Positions 7,185 to 14,725 of a stretch of DNA of 17,076 bases are shown here, piece after piece. Made by a program: the position numbers and the translations under genes. How positions within the stretch are numbered: the first letter of the stretch is position 1; every line of letters begins with the position of its first letter. The notes under the pieces were generated by a model that was not told the DNA's origin, made no database searches, and saw nothing but the letters and a program-made list of their open reading frames with translations. The DNA lies in the NCBI GenBank assembly GCA_016180765.1, contig JACPAP010000235.1:1-17076 (forward strand). The letters are read 5' to 3'. This DNA is from Gemmatimonadota bacterium (GTDB taxonomy: Bacteria > Gemmatimonadota > Gemmatimonadetes > Gemmatimonadales > GWC2-71-9).

Positions 7185-8219
7185 ATGACCAACGAGCCGC
7201 CGCACATTGACCCCCCCTTCGGGGCGGAGTTTTGGGAGGTCCTGGCCCGGTACCTCTCGGACGAGAGTCCGCCAGAGGAAGCGGCAGCCGTGCGCCGCTG
7301 GCTGGCCCAGGATGACCGGCGCGGTGAGCTGGTGGCGGCACTGGAGCGCTCGATCCGGAGGGTCGCGCTCGAGCCGCCGACAGACCTCGACGTGGAGGGC
7401 GCCCTGCGTCGGGTCCGCTCCCGCCTGCACCAGCCGCCGGTGCTGGCGCTCGGGCCGCGAGAACGGCGGTGGACCCGGTGGAGCACCCTGGGCCTCCGCG
7501 CGGCCGCCGTGGTGGCGCTCGCGGTGGGAGGCGCCTTGGTCTGGCGCGCGACCCAGCGCGGCGGGCACCCTGCCGCTTCGGCCGTGCGTGACTATGCCAC
7601 GTCCGTGGGGGAGATGGACTCGATCCGGTTGCCCGACGGAAGTCGTGTGGTGCTTGGGCCCCAGAGCCGGCTGGCGCTGGCCGGTGGGTACGGCGCGTCG
7701 GCTCGCGAGGTGGCGCTCTCGGGCGAAGCGTGGTTCGACGTGGGGCACGATGCGGCCCGGCGGTTCAGGGTGCGGGCCGGCCCCGCCGTGATTGAAGACC
7801 TGGGGACGACGTTCACGATCCGAACCGACGGCGAGGAAGTACGTGTGGTGGTCGCGGCGGGATCCGTGCTGCTCCAAGACACCAGTCGGGCGGCCCGTCG
7901 TGCGTCGCTCCGCGCCGGTGACCGCGGCGCCGTGGATCGGGACGGCCGCGTGACCGTGGAGCGCGGGGGCGCGACGGCGGACGACCTGGGGTGGCTGCAG
8001 CGACGCCTGGTGTTCGACAACGCCTCCATGGAGCGCGTGCGCGCCGATCTCCGCCGCTGGTACGGGCTGGAGCTCCGAATGGATTCGGCGTGGGCCCGGC
8101 GGCATCTCACGGCGTCGTTCGCCGGCGAGCCGGCGGAGCAGGTGCTGCGCGCCATCGGCTTGGCACTCGGCGCCAGGATCGAGCGGCGCGGAGATACGGC
8201 GTTCGTGCGGGTGCGGTAA
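7185..8219 (+). CDS. FecR-family anti-sigma factor / sigma regulator
   Basis: A 344-aa single-pass inner-membrane regulator. The N-terminal cytoplasmic part (about 14-80) would bind the sigma factor and carries the FecR-like N-terminal pattern FWEVLARYLSDESPPEEAAAVRRWL. One transmembrane helix lies at about 103-120. The periplasmic FecR domain (about 137-230) shows VRLPDGS-like IRLPDGSRVVLGPQSRL and the signature LSGEAWFDVGHDAARRFRVRA, followed by DLGTTFTIR. The C-terminal segment (about 268-344, LQRRLVFDNASMERVRADLRRWY) is the DUF4974/secretin-like domain that usually contacts the receptor's STN domain. The start is ATG 7185. The gene is divergent from the sigma gene and only 18 bases before the TonB receptor start, forming an operon with it. 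By family knowledge it relays receptor occupancy to the sigma factor. Confidence 0.9.
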   Translation: MTNEPPHIDPPFGAEFWEVLARYLSDESPPEEAAAVRRWLAQDDRRGELVAALERSIRRVALEPPTDLDVEGALRRVRSRLHQPPVLALGPRERRWTRWSTLGLRAAAVVALAVGGALVWRATQRGGHPAASAVRDYATSVGEMDSIRLPDGSRVVLGPQSRLALAGGYGASAREVALSGEAWFDVGHDAARRFRVRAGPAVIEDLGTTFTIRTDGEEVRVVVAAGSVLLQDTSRAARRASLRAGDRGAVDRDGRVTVERGGATADDLGWLQRRLVFDNASMERVRADLRRWYGLELRMDSAWARRHLTASFAGEPAEQVLRAIGLALGARIERRGDTAFVRVR

Positions 8220-8237
8220 CGGGGGGGGCGGGCATCC

Positions 8238-10706
8238 GTGAGCAACGAGCGCCGATCGCTCCTGCTCGCCCTCGCGCTGCTGGCGCCGGCGCGACCGGGC
8301 TCGGCGAGCACGCCCCGTTCGGCGCAGGGAGACCCAATCCGCGCCGCCCAGGGGGCGTCCTGGCCCGCGCCTCTCTCTCGGCCAATCTCGTTCCACGCCC
8401 GTGAGATCTCGCTGAGAGAAGCGCTGGACGGCCTGGCAGCCGCGGCCCGCGTTCGTCTCTCCTACAGCAACGAATCCCTCATACTCGATCGCTCCCTCAA
8501 CCTCTCGGTGGATTCCGTACCCCTCGGCGACGCGCTGGTATACGTCCTGGGCGGCGCGCCGGTCCAGTTGGTGGTGCTCGCCGCGGACCACGTGGTCCTG
8601 GCGCCCCGGGACGAGGCCGGGGTGGCGGAACGCCGCCCGATCGTGCTGGACCGCATCGTGGTGACGGGCAGTGCCGCGGGCGCGGCCCGGCGCCCGCTCC
8701 CCGTGGCGCTGGACGTCCTCGACGGCCGAGAGCTGGCCGACCAGTCGGTGACCAGCGTGGCCCAGGCGCTGAACGGCGGCGTGCCCGGCCTGTGGGTATG
8801 GGAACAATCGCCGGTGAGCGTGCTGGCGACCTACGGCAGCATTCGGGGTGCCAGCTCGTTCGGATTGAGCTACCCCAAGGTGTACATCGACGGGATCCAG
8901 GTCGCGAACCCGCTGCTGGTCACCCGCCTCACGCCGGACGCGATCGAGCGGGTGGAAGTCATTCGGGGCCCGCAGGGGGCCGCGCTCTACGGCGCCGACG
9001 CCATCAGCGGCGTCACCAACATCGTCACCCGCCACGAGGTGGCCGACACCGCCGCTCCCCACGCCCGGGTGCACGGCAGCTTGGGCCTGTCCGCCAGCGA
9101 CTATGCCAGCGATCCCACGCTGGGACAGGATCACACGCTCACCCTGCTCACCGGCTCCAACACCCGCTCGGCGGGCCTCACGCTGGAGATCGGCACCGTC
9201 GGCGCCTACGTGCCGAACGTGTACGCGCGCCATGTCGCGGCCAGCGGGAACGCCCGGCGCGTGGGCTCGGCCAGCCTGGTGACTGGTACGCTCCGGTTCT
9301 TCAAACAGCAGACCCGCACCGCCGTGAGCCCGCTCATCACGGGCCTGCTGGCGGACTCCGCCACCGGCCGCCTGCCGCCCAATCTCGCGGGGCCCGGGGT
9401 ACAGTCCGCAGCGGCCTACACGGCCGGCATGACGGCCAAGCTTACGCCGAACGATCGGTGGCTGCATTCCCTCACGGTGGGGGTGGACGGCTACACCCTG
9501 GACGGCGTCTGGGACGATCATACCCCCATTCCCACGGCCGACGCGACCGCCCTGCGCGACGCCCGCGGTGCTGGCCTGCGCGGGACCATCCGGGCGAGCA
9601 GCGTGGTACGGCTAGGCCTGGGGAGCTTGGGCTTCACCGACCTGACGGTGGCGCTGGAGCCATCGGCGCTGCGGCAACGGACCACACAGGTGGTCACCCA
9701 AGGCGTGCGGATGCCCTCAGACACTGGCGAGGTCGTGACCTGGCGCGGCAATACCGGTCTCATGGGCCGGATCAACGCGACGCTGTGGCATCGCCTGTTT
9801 CTCACCGCAGGGGGGCGCATCGAGCGCGACCAATTCGCCGGGGCGGGACGGTACGCCACCCTTCCGGCACTCGGCGGCGCCTGGGTGATCGAGCGGGGCC
9901 CGTTGACCCTCAAGCTCCGGGGAGCGTACGGCGAAGGTCTTCGTTGGCCGGAAACCCCGGCCCGCGACCTGCTGTGGCAGGGGATGCATACACGCGCCCG
10001 CAACGTCTCGCTGGACCCCGAGCGCCAGTCGGGAATCGAAGGCGGGTTGGACCTGATGCTGGGGCAAGTAGTGATGGTCCAGCTGACCCGCTTCGACCAA
10101 ACGGCGTCGGGCTTGATCCAGCGCGTCGCGGTCCAGCTGGACACGGCGGCCGCCCCGCAGCCGGGCGCCCCGCGAATCGCCTACGAGTGGCAGAACGTGG
10201 GGGAGATCGACAACCAGGGCTGGGAGCTGGAGGGCTCCGTCCGCCGCGGGCCACTGTCGCTGGGCGGCACGTTCTCCCAGGTGGATAGTCGCGTCCGGGC
10301 GCTCGCCGCGGGCTACGGCGGCGACCTTCAGCCGGGAGACCGGATGCTCGAAGTGCCGGAGCGGACCGTGAGCGCCAGGATCTCATGGTCGGCCTGGCGC
10401 TGGTCCACGTCGCTCACGGCGTACCGCGCGATGAACTGGATCAACTATGACCGTCTCGCTCTGGCGCAGGCCTTCGCCGCCGGCACGCGTCCGACCCGGG
10501 ATTTCATCGGGACCCAGCTGCGGAGCTATTGGGTCGAGTATCCGGGGGTCACCCACCTCAGGGCCACGGCGTCGCTGTCACTCCTCCGGGATGTCAGGTT
10601 CACCGCGATCGGCGACAACCTGCTGAACCGACAAACCGGGGAGCCGGACAACGTGACCGTGCTGCCCGGGCGGACGATTGCGCTCGGGGTGCGGGCGGCG
10701 TTCTGA
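8238..10706 (+). CDS. TonB-dependent receptor with STN signalling domain (FecA-type transducer)
   Basis: An 822-aa outer-membrane receptor that imports a ligand with TonB energy and reports its presence to the FecR/sigma pair. The start is GTG 8238, preceded by a G-rich stretch (eight Gs at 8221-8228). A signal peptide spans about 1-24. The STN domain covers about 50-124 (ISFHAREISLREALDGLAA onward). A TonB-box-like IVVTG is at 140-144. The plug domain runs about 150-265 and ends with the classic VEVIRGPQGAALYGADAISG signature (239-258) and NIVTR. The rest is a 22-strand-type barrel ending in ALGVRAAF with a terminal aromatic residue. The length is on the short side but complete. It has no carboxypeptidase-like N-terminal domain. 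The ligand is unknown. The neighbouring amidohydrolase hints at an amino-acid- or peptide-derived compound, by inference only. Confidence 0.92.
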   Translation: MSNERRSLLLALALLAPARPGSASTPRSAQGDPIRAAQGASWPAPLSRPISFHAREISLREALDGLAAAARVRLSYSNESLILDRSLNLSVDSVPLGDALVYVLGGAPVQLVVLAADHVVLAPRDEAGVAERRPIVLDRIVVTGSAAGAARRPLPVALDVLDGRELADQSVTSVAQALNGGVPGLWVWEQSPVSVLATYGSIRGASSFGLSYPKVYIDGIQVANPLLVTRLTPDAIERVEVIRGPQGAALYGADAISGVTNIVTRHEVADTAAPHARVHGSLGLSASDYASDPTLGQDHTLTLLTGSNTRSAGLTLEIGTVGAYVPNVYARHVAASGNARRVGSASLVTGTLRFFKQQTRTAVSPLITGLLADSATGRLPPNLAGPGVQSAAAYTAGMTAKLTPNDRWLHSLTVGVDGYTLDGVWDDHTPIPTADATALRDARGAGLRGTIRASSVVRLGLGSLGFTDLTVALEPSALRQRTTQVVTQGVRMPSDTGEVVTWRGNTGLMGRINATLWHRLFLTAGGRIERDQFAGAGRYATLPALGGAWVIERGPLTLKLRGAYGEGLRWPETPARDLLWQGMHTRARNVSLDPERQSGIEGGLDLMLGQVVMVQLTRFDQTASGLIQRVAVQLDTAAAPQPGAPRIAYEWQNVGEIDNQGWELEGSVRRGPLSLGGTFSQVDSRVRALAAGYGGDLQPGDRMLEVPERTVSARISWSAWRWSTSLTAYRAMNWINYDRLALAQAFAAGTRPTRDFIGTQLRSYWVEYPGVTHLRATASLSLLRDVRFTAIGDNLLNRQTGEPDNVTVLPGRTIALGVRAAF

Positions 10707-10727
10707 GAGCAACTGATCAGAGCATCC

Positions 10728-10756
10728 TTAACGAACAACCGAACCGCTGGTACATT
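10728..10756 (+). promoter_or_regulatory. Candidate extended -10 promoter for the amidohydrolase operon
   Basis: TTAACG (10728-10733), a 17-base spacer, then TACATT (10751-10756) preceded by TGG, which gives an extended -10. Each hexamer matches the sigma-70 consensus at 4 of 6 positions. A start of transcription near 10763 would give a short leader to the GTG at 10785. It would also make the earlier in-frame TTG at 10755 untranslatable, supporting the GTG start. Confidence 0.45.
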
Positions 10757-10784
10757 GCTCATCCCGATTCCAGCGGAGCGTCCC

Positions 10785-12245
10785 GTGGCGGCATCGCCCT
10801 CCATCCTCCTCCGTCGCCCTTTCATCCCCGCGTGGCTTCTCACATGCGTCTGGGGGGCACCACCATCACCCTTGCTCGCGCAACAGTCGCCCCCGCTCGA
10901 GATCGTCATCGTCCACGGCCGAGTGATGGACCCGGAGTCGCGGCTGGACGCGGTGCGCTACGTGGGCATCCAAGGGGGCCGAATCCGGACCATCAGCGAT
11001 ACGGCGCTCCGGGCCCCGGTCGTGCTGGACGCGGCCGGGATGGTGGTGGCGCCGGGGTTCATTGACCTCCACGCCCACGGGCAAACGCCGGAGAACTACC
11101 GGCTCCAGGCGCTGGATGGCGTGACGTCCGCGTTCGAGCTGGAGGTCGGCACGGCGGACGCGGACCGGTGGTACGCCGCGCGGGAGAACCAGGCGGCGAT
11201 CAACTACGGCGTTTCGGTCGGGCACATTCCCGCGCGGATGGCCGTGATGGGTGATTCCGGAGGCCTGTTGCCCAGCGGCCCGGGCGGGACCAGGCCGGCG
11301 ACCGAAGCCCAGATCGCGCAGATGAAGCAGATCATCGCGCGCGGCCTGCAACGGGGCGCGGTCGCGGTCGGCATGGGCCCCACCTACACGCCGGCCGCGA
11401 CCCAGTGGGAAGTGTTGGAGATGTTCCGGGTGGCGGCGAAATACGGCGCATCGGTGCACGTCCACGTGCGCGGCGGAACGGACACCGTGGCAGGGTTCCA
11501 GGAGGTGATCGGCGCGTCGGCGATCACGGGCGCGCCGCTGCACATCGTCCATCTCAACTCCAGCAGCACGGCGCAGACCGCCAGAACGCTCCAGCTCGTG
11601 GCCGAGGCCCGAGCGCGCCACCTGGACGTCACCACCGAGTGCTATCCCTACACCGCGGGCATGACGGAGATCGAGTCCGCGCTGTTCAACGGGTACGAGA
11701 GCCGGCCCGACAGCGACTTCACCAAGCTCCAGTGGGTGGCGACCGGGGAACGCCTCAACCGGCAATCGTTTCTCCGGTATCGTCGACAGGGTGGGATGGT
11801 GATCCTGTACAACAACACCGAGGACATGGTCAAACTGGCGGTGACCAGCCCGGTCACCATGATCGCCAGCGACGGCCACATCGAGAACGGCAAGGGTCAT
11901 CCGCGCACCGCGGGCACCTATTCCCGGGTGTTGGGCCGCTACGTGCGGGAGCAGGGCGCCCTCGGCCTCATGGTTGCGCTCCGGAAGATGAGCCTGATGC
12001 CGGCTCAACGGCTGGAGTACCGGGTGCCGGCGATGCGGGACAAGGGCCGGATCAAAGTGGGCGCGGAAGCGGACATCGTGGTATTCGACCCCAACACGAT
12101 CACGGATCGCTCCACCTACGAGCAGCCGGCCCAGCCGTCGGTGGGGGTGAAACACGTGCTGGTGGGCGGCGTGCCGGTGGTGCGGGACGGGAGGTTCGAC
12201 GAGACCGTGAAGCCGGGGAAGGCGGTACGGGGAATCGTTCGGTGA
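10785..12245 (+). CDS. Exported D-aminoacylase-type amidohydrolase
   Basis: A 486-aa metal-dependent hydrolase of the amidohydrolase superfamily, closest to N-acyl-D-amino-acid deacylases, which release D-amino acids from N-acylated forms. The GTG at 10785 was chosen because it has a GGAG site (10775-10778, spacer 6) and gives a clean signal peptide ending near PLLAQ, about residue 32. Metal-site motifs are GFIDLHAHG (H96, H98), HVHVRGG (H225, H227), IVHLNSSS (H256) and IASDGH (D363), followed by the HPRTAGTYSRVLGRYVRE segment typical of this family. At the position where D-aminoacylases carry a ligand Cys the sequence has FELEVG, so a Glu (118 or 120) may replace it. The C-terminus folds back into the small beta-domain (GADIVVFDP-like). 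It overlaps the next gene by four bases. An N-acyl-D-glutamate deacylase-like specificity is possible but unproven. Confidence 0.85.
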   Translation: MAASPSILLRRPFIPAWLLTCVWGAPPSPLLAQQSPPLEIVIVHGRVMDPESRLDAVRYVGIQGGRIRTISDTALRAPVVLDAAGMVVAPGFIDLHAHGQTPENYRLQALDGVTSAFELEVGTADADRWYAARENQAAINYGVSVGHIPARMAVMGDSGGLLPSGPGGTRPATEAQIAQMKQIIARGLQRGAVAVGMGPTYTPAATQWEVLEMFRVAAKYGASVHVHVRGGTDTVAGFQEVIGASAITGAPLHIVHLNSSSTAQTARTLQLVAEARARHLDVTTECYPYTAGMTEIESALFNGYESRPDSDFTKLQWVATGERLNRQSFLRYRRQGGMVILYNNTEDMVKLAVTSPVTMIASDGHIENGKGHPRTAGTYSRVLGRYVREQGALGLMVALRKMSLMPAQRLEYRVPAMRDKGRIKVGAEADIVVFDPNTITDRSTYEQPAQPSVGVKHVLVGGVPVVRDGRFDETVKPGKAVRGIVR

Positions 12246-13240
12246 CGGCCGGTCTCTGGAAGATGTCGATCATCCGGGACGGTGGCATCGCCATGGCCGT
12301 GCTCGGCCTGGCCTGCGGAATGCCGGAGCAGGCACCCCTGCCTCCCCACAGCTTCGCGTTCGGCGTGTTCGGCGACGGCCCCTACCGCGCCTGGGAGATG
12401 GGGAGGTTCCGCCGCGTCATCGAAGACGCCAACCGGGCGGACCTGCAGTGGTTCCTGCACGTTGGCGACATCCTGTGGTATCCCTGCTCCAACGACGCCT
12501 ACATGAGCCGGCTCGCCGGCATGAACGCGATCCGGCATCCGGTCATCTATACGCCGGGAGATAATGAGTGGGCGGACTGCCACGAGGACATTGCCGGCGG
12601 TTACCGGCCGCTGGACCGGCTACGACAACTGCGGGCCACCTTCTTTGCCAACCCCGGAATGAGCCTGGGCGGACGCACCATGTCGCTTGCGACCCAAAGC
12701 CAGGATTCCGCCTTCACGGAGTTCGTGGAGAATGTCCGGTGGCGGTTCGGCGGTTGCGTGTTCGCCGCCCTGCACATGGTGGGTTCCGGCAACGCATCCA
12801 GGCCGTTCGAGGGACGCACGTCCGCGGACGACGACGAGGTCGTGGCGCGCACCAGCGCGGTGTTGGCCTGGATGGAGGAGACCTTCCGCATCGCGCAGTC
12901 GGAGGGCCTGAAGGGCGTGGTCCTGGCTCTCCACGGCGACCCGGGTCTGGAGGACTACGCCGATCAGGTGTATGCCCCGTACCGGGGGTTCGTCCAGCGC
13001 CTGGAGGACCTGGTGAAAGGGTTCGCGGGGCAGGTCCTGCTGATCCACGGGGATTCGCACGAGCTGCTCGTGGATCACCCGCTACGGGACCGGACGACCG
13101 GCCAGCCGCTGTCCAACTTCACTCGGCTCGAGACCTACGGCGCGCCGGACATTGGCTGGGTGCGGGTGGTGGTGGACTCCGTGGCCGGCCGGATCGTGCA
13201 GTTCGAGCCCCGCCTGGTGAGCCGCTGGGTCCTCTGGTGA
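12242..13240 (+). CDS. Exported calcineurin-like metallophosphoesterase
   Basis: A 332-aa protein with the motif series of dimetal phosphoesterases: FGVFGDGPYR (D45), FLHVGDILW (D76), TPGDNEW (D107, N108, E109), a later VVLALHGDPG (H231) and LLIHGDSHE (H269, H273). The canonical GNH motif is written GDNE here, as in several secreted members. The N-terminus has a short hydrophobic stretch (GGIAMAVLGLACG) that could be a signal peptide or lipoprotein signal ending at C25; the lipobox is imperfect. The start GTG 12242 overlaps the amidohydrolase stop as GTGA, suggesting translational coupling. ATG 12263 is the alternative start. The coupling implies a shared pathway or at least shared expression. 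The substrate is unknown; phosphatase or phosphodiesterase activity is inferred from the motifs. Confidence 0.82.
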   Translation: MTAGLWKMSIIRDGGIAMAVLGLACGMPEQAPLPPHSFAFGVFGDGPYRAWEMGRFRRVIEDANRADLQWFLHVGDILWYPCSNDAYMSRLAGMNAIRHPVIYTPGDNEWADCHEDIAGGYRPLDRLRQLRATFFANPGMSLGGRTMSLATQSQDSAFTEFVENVRWRFGGCVFAALHMVGSGNASRPFEGRTSADDDEVVARTSAVLAWMEETFRIAQSEGLKGVVLALHGDPGLEDYADQVYAPYRGFVQRLEDLVKGFAGQVLLIHGDSHELLVDHPLRDRTTGQPLSNFTRLETYGAPDIGWVRVVVDSVAGRIVQFEPRLVSRWVLW

Positions 13241-13265
13241 CATCGGCAGCCGGGGAGGGCGGATG

Positions 13266-13399
13266 GGAGCGCCGGTGTAGCGCGGGTTGGGTCCCCTGAG
13301 CGGGCGTCAGGTCGCGCGCTTCATAACGGCCCGGCCTGGTGCAGCGCGCGCGAACTGTTTGCCCGCGAAGGGGACCCAACCCGCGCTTCACGGCGCTCC
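13266..13399. repeat. 134-base near-perfect inverted repeat (MITE-like or bidirectional terminator)
   Basis: The two ends pair as GGAGCGCC (13266-13273) with GGCGCTCC (13392-13399). The stem then continues after a one-base bulge and a mismatch into a perfect 19-bp arm (13279-13297 with 13369-13387), two mismatches, and a further 6-bp arm (13300-13305 with 13361-13366). The 55-base centre contains another pairing, TCGCGCGCT (13312-13320) with 13343-13353. It sits between convergent genes. No target-site duplication or transposase is visible. I cannot tell whether it is a non-autonomous mobile repeat, a structured RNA or a terminator. Confidence 0.75.
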
Positions 13400-13416
13400 A
13401 ACGCAGAGCAGCGCGG

Positions 13417-13815
13417 CTACTGCACGGTGAATGCGAGCGACTTGAGCACGTTCCCGTTCGCCACGATGTCCACCCGCCAGCTTCCGGTCGCCTCCGCCGG
13501 GATGGTCTTGGAGCTCCAGGTCCGCCAGGGCGATCCGCCAATGGAGAGCTCGACGCGCGCCACCTCCTGGTCCCCGAAATACCACACGTGCTCGATGGTG
13601 GTCCCCGCCTGGGTCTGTCCAATCCGGCTGAAGCAGTAGAGCGTCCCCACCGTCGCCGGAAACATCTCGGCGGCTCCCTGAAGCTCACGATCCACCACGG
13701 CCGTCCCCACCGCGGCCTCCATCACAACGGGTCCGGCTTGCTCTTGTGCCAGTCCACGGCCCGCAGCCACGCAGGACAGGGTCACCGCGGTCATTGCCAG
13801 CCAACGCGTGCGCAT
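13417..13815 (-). CDS. Secreted DUF2914-domain protein
   Basis: A 132-aa exported protein. A signal peptide covers 1-23, with likely cleavage at GLA before Q24. The mature part matches the DUF2914 pattern as I know it: a short lead ending in a Phe-Pro (MFPATVGTLYCFSRI, about 51-65), then TTIEHVWYFGDQEVARVEL (72-90), WRTWSSKTI (97-105) and a C-terminal GSWRVDIVANGNVLKSLAFTV. The fold should be a small beta-sandwich in the periplasm or on the surface. The function of the domain is not established. The ATG at 13813-13815 (complement) has a GAGG ribosome site with a 6-base spacer, and a plausible promoter lies just upstream. The stop is 18 bases from the large inverted repeat at 13266-13399. Confidence 0.8.
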   Translation of the reverse strand: MRTRWLAMTAVTLSCVAAGRGLAQEQAGPVVMEAAVGTAVVDRELQGAAEMFPATVGTLYCFSRIGQTQAGTTIEHVWYFGDQEVARVELSIGGSPWRTWSSKTIPAEATGSWRVDIVANGNVLKSLAFTVQ

Positions 13816-13847
13816 AGTACGCCTCGCAGGTCAGAGATATGGGAAAC

Positions 13848-13875
13848 AGTATACCCCTGCGTGACCGGAAATTCA
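13848..13875 (-). promoter_or_regulatory. Candidate sigma-70 promoter for the DUF2914 gene
   Basis: On the complement, TGAATT (13870-13875), a 16-base spacer and TATACT (13848-13853) precede the ATG by about 33 bases. The -10 matches the consensus at 5 of 6 positions; the -35 is weak. Confidence 0.4.
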
Positions 13876-13906
13876 CGCGCTCCGTGGGGTGGGGAACCGA
13901 CTCCGG

Positions 13907-13920
13907 CCGGCGAGCGCCGG
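13907..13920 (-). terminator. Short hairpin directly after the prolyl isomerase gene
   Basis: CCGGCG (13907-13912) and CGCCGG (13915-13920) form a tight GC stem immediately past the stop codon of the minus-strand prolyl isomerase. There is no U-tract, so termination is only suggested. Confidence 0.25.
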
Positions 13921-14589
13921 TCAGGGGACGATGGCCGCCCGCAGAATCCGATCCAGCCTGGGATACTCGCGATCCAGGTAGGCGTTGCCCTCCTCCAGGA
14001 GCCGCTGCTGGCGGCCCGCCCGCATCCCCCCGCCGGACGTCTCGCCGTACCCGGAGTAGAGCGAGTCCACCACATCCATGCCTTCGATGACGCGCCCCAA
14101 GATGGCAAATCCCTGGCCGTCGTTCCGGGGGTTGTCCCGCAGGTTGATGTAAACTTGAGTCCGGCGGTCGTCCGGTCCTTTCATCGCGAACGCGACGGTG
14201 CCGCGGAGGTTCTTCTCGCGCTCCGGATCGTCGGGGAAGGTGCGATCCTGCCACGCGCGGCTGACCGCCGGGTCGCCCGGAATGCCGAATTGGGCGATGA
14301 AGTCCGGTACCACGCGGAAGAAACGGGAATCGTCGAAGAACCCGGCTCGTACCAGGTTGAAGAACCGGTCGGCGCCGCGGGGCGCCCAGTCCCGGCGGAC
14401 CTCGATCACAAACCGCCCCTTGCTGGTCTCGAACCCGGCGCGGAACACCTTGGGCGCCGGCGTCCGCCAGAACGCAGCCTCGGGTCGAAACAGGACGCCG
14501 CGATCCGGGCTTGCTGCAGCCGGCACGCCGCCACGGCACCGGGCCGCGGCGACCACCGCGAGGGCGCTTGCCGCCGCGACCCACAGCAT
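13921..14589 (-). CDS. Exported cyclophilin-type peptidyl-prolyl cis-trans isomerase
   Basis: A 222-aa cyclophilin that would catalyse proline isomerisation during folding of exported proteins. The ATG at 14587-14589 (complement) was chosen over a longer reading from 14694 because it has GGGAG with a 5-base spacer and gives an N-terminal hydrophobic signal or anchor (LWVAAASALAVVAAA). The cyclophilin core runs about 50-185: GRFVIEVRRDWAPRGADRFF, then LVRAGFFDDSRFFRVVPDFI with the catalytic-type Arg-Phe-Phe-Arg-Val, the IAQFGIPGDP segment, RGTVAFAMKGPDDRRTQVYI and GFAILGRVIEGMDVVDSLY. This is the bacterial short-loop form. About 30 charged C-terminal residues (RQQRLLEEGNAYLDREYPRL) resemble the tail seen in many periplasmic cyclophilins. 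It shares strand and neighbourhood with the secreted S10 peptidase and DUF2914 genes. Confidence 0.88.
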   Translation of the reverse strand: MLWVAAASALAVVAAARCRGGVPAAASPDRGVLFRPEAAFWRTPAPKVFRAGFETSKGRFVIEVRRDWAPRGADRFFNLVRAGFFDDSRFFRVVPDFIAQFGIPGDPAVSRAWQDRTFPDDPEREKNLRGTVAFAMKGPDDRRTQVYINLRDNPRNDGQGFAILGRVIEGMDVVDSLYSGYGETSGGGMRAGRQQRLLEEGNAYLDREYPRLDRILRAAIVP

Positions 14590-14640
14590 TACGACTCCCG
14601 CCGCCGGTTGGCGCGCCTGGTTAACCACTCCAACGTGGCG

Positions 14641-14725
14641 ATGTATATGCATCATATGCACCGTACGCAGTTGTATCTCGAAGACGAGATCCACGCCCGG
14701 TTGAAGGCGTTGGCCCGGCGGCGAT
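14641..14725 (+). pseudogene. Truncated ribbon-helix-helix (CopG/VapB-like) antitoxin remnant
   Basis: The frame from ATG 14641, or more likely ATG 14656, reads MHRTQLYLEDEIHARLKALARRR. That is the DNA-binding beta-strand and first helix of a small RHH antitoxin. The second helix that should follow (a Ser/Thr-x-SELVREAL-type stretch) is missing. From about 14726 the frame runs antisense into the 3' end of the S10 peptidase gene and only stops at 14910. No toxin gene (PIN or RelE) follows. This looks like the left end of a toxin-antitoxin locus cut by a rearrangement. The identification rests on pattern recognition of a short segment. Confidence 0.55.
14645..14660. promoter_or_regulatory. Repeated ATATGCA / TGCAT-ATGCA operator-like site
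   Basis: ATATGCA occurs twice, 9 bases apart (14645-14651 and 14654-14660), and TGCAT-CAT-ATGCA (14648-14660) is an inverted repeat. It overlaps the start of the antitoxin remnant and is AT-rich in a GC-rich setting. RHH antitoxins bind such sites to repress their own promoter, so it may be the fossil operator. It also lies about 55-70 bases upstream of the prolyl isomerase start. Confidence 0.35.

Noticed and set aside
7059..9521. 820-codon open frame on the minus strand across the FecR and receptor genes
   Set aside because: It is antisense to two well-supported genes; the translation is low-complexity (Arg/Gly/His/Pro-rich) and matches no family. Long antisense frames are normal at this GC content.
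10866..12155. 429-codon minus-strand frame antisense to the amidohydrolase
   Set aside because: Arg/His/Gly-rich shadow without recognisable motifs; the sense gene has complete catalytic motifs.
11405..12241. Upstream extension of the metallophosphoesterase frame through the amidohydrolase gene
   Set aside because: The extension is an out-of-frame reading of the amidohydrolase; the phosphoesterase's own signal-like N-terminus and start lie at 12242-12263.
13339..14640. Long plus-strand frame crossing the DUF2914 and prolyl isomerase genes into the antitoxin remnant
   Set aside because: It is antisense to two real genes; only the part from 14641 onward has family-like sequence.
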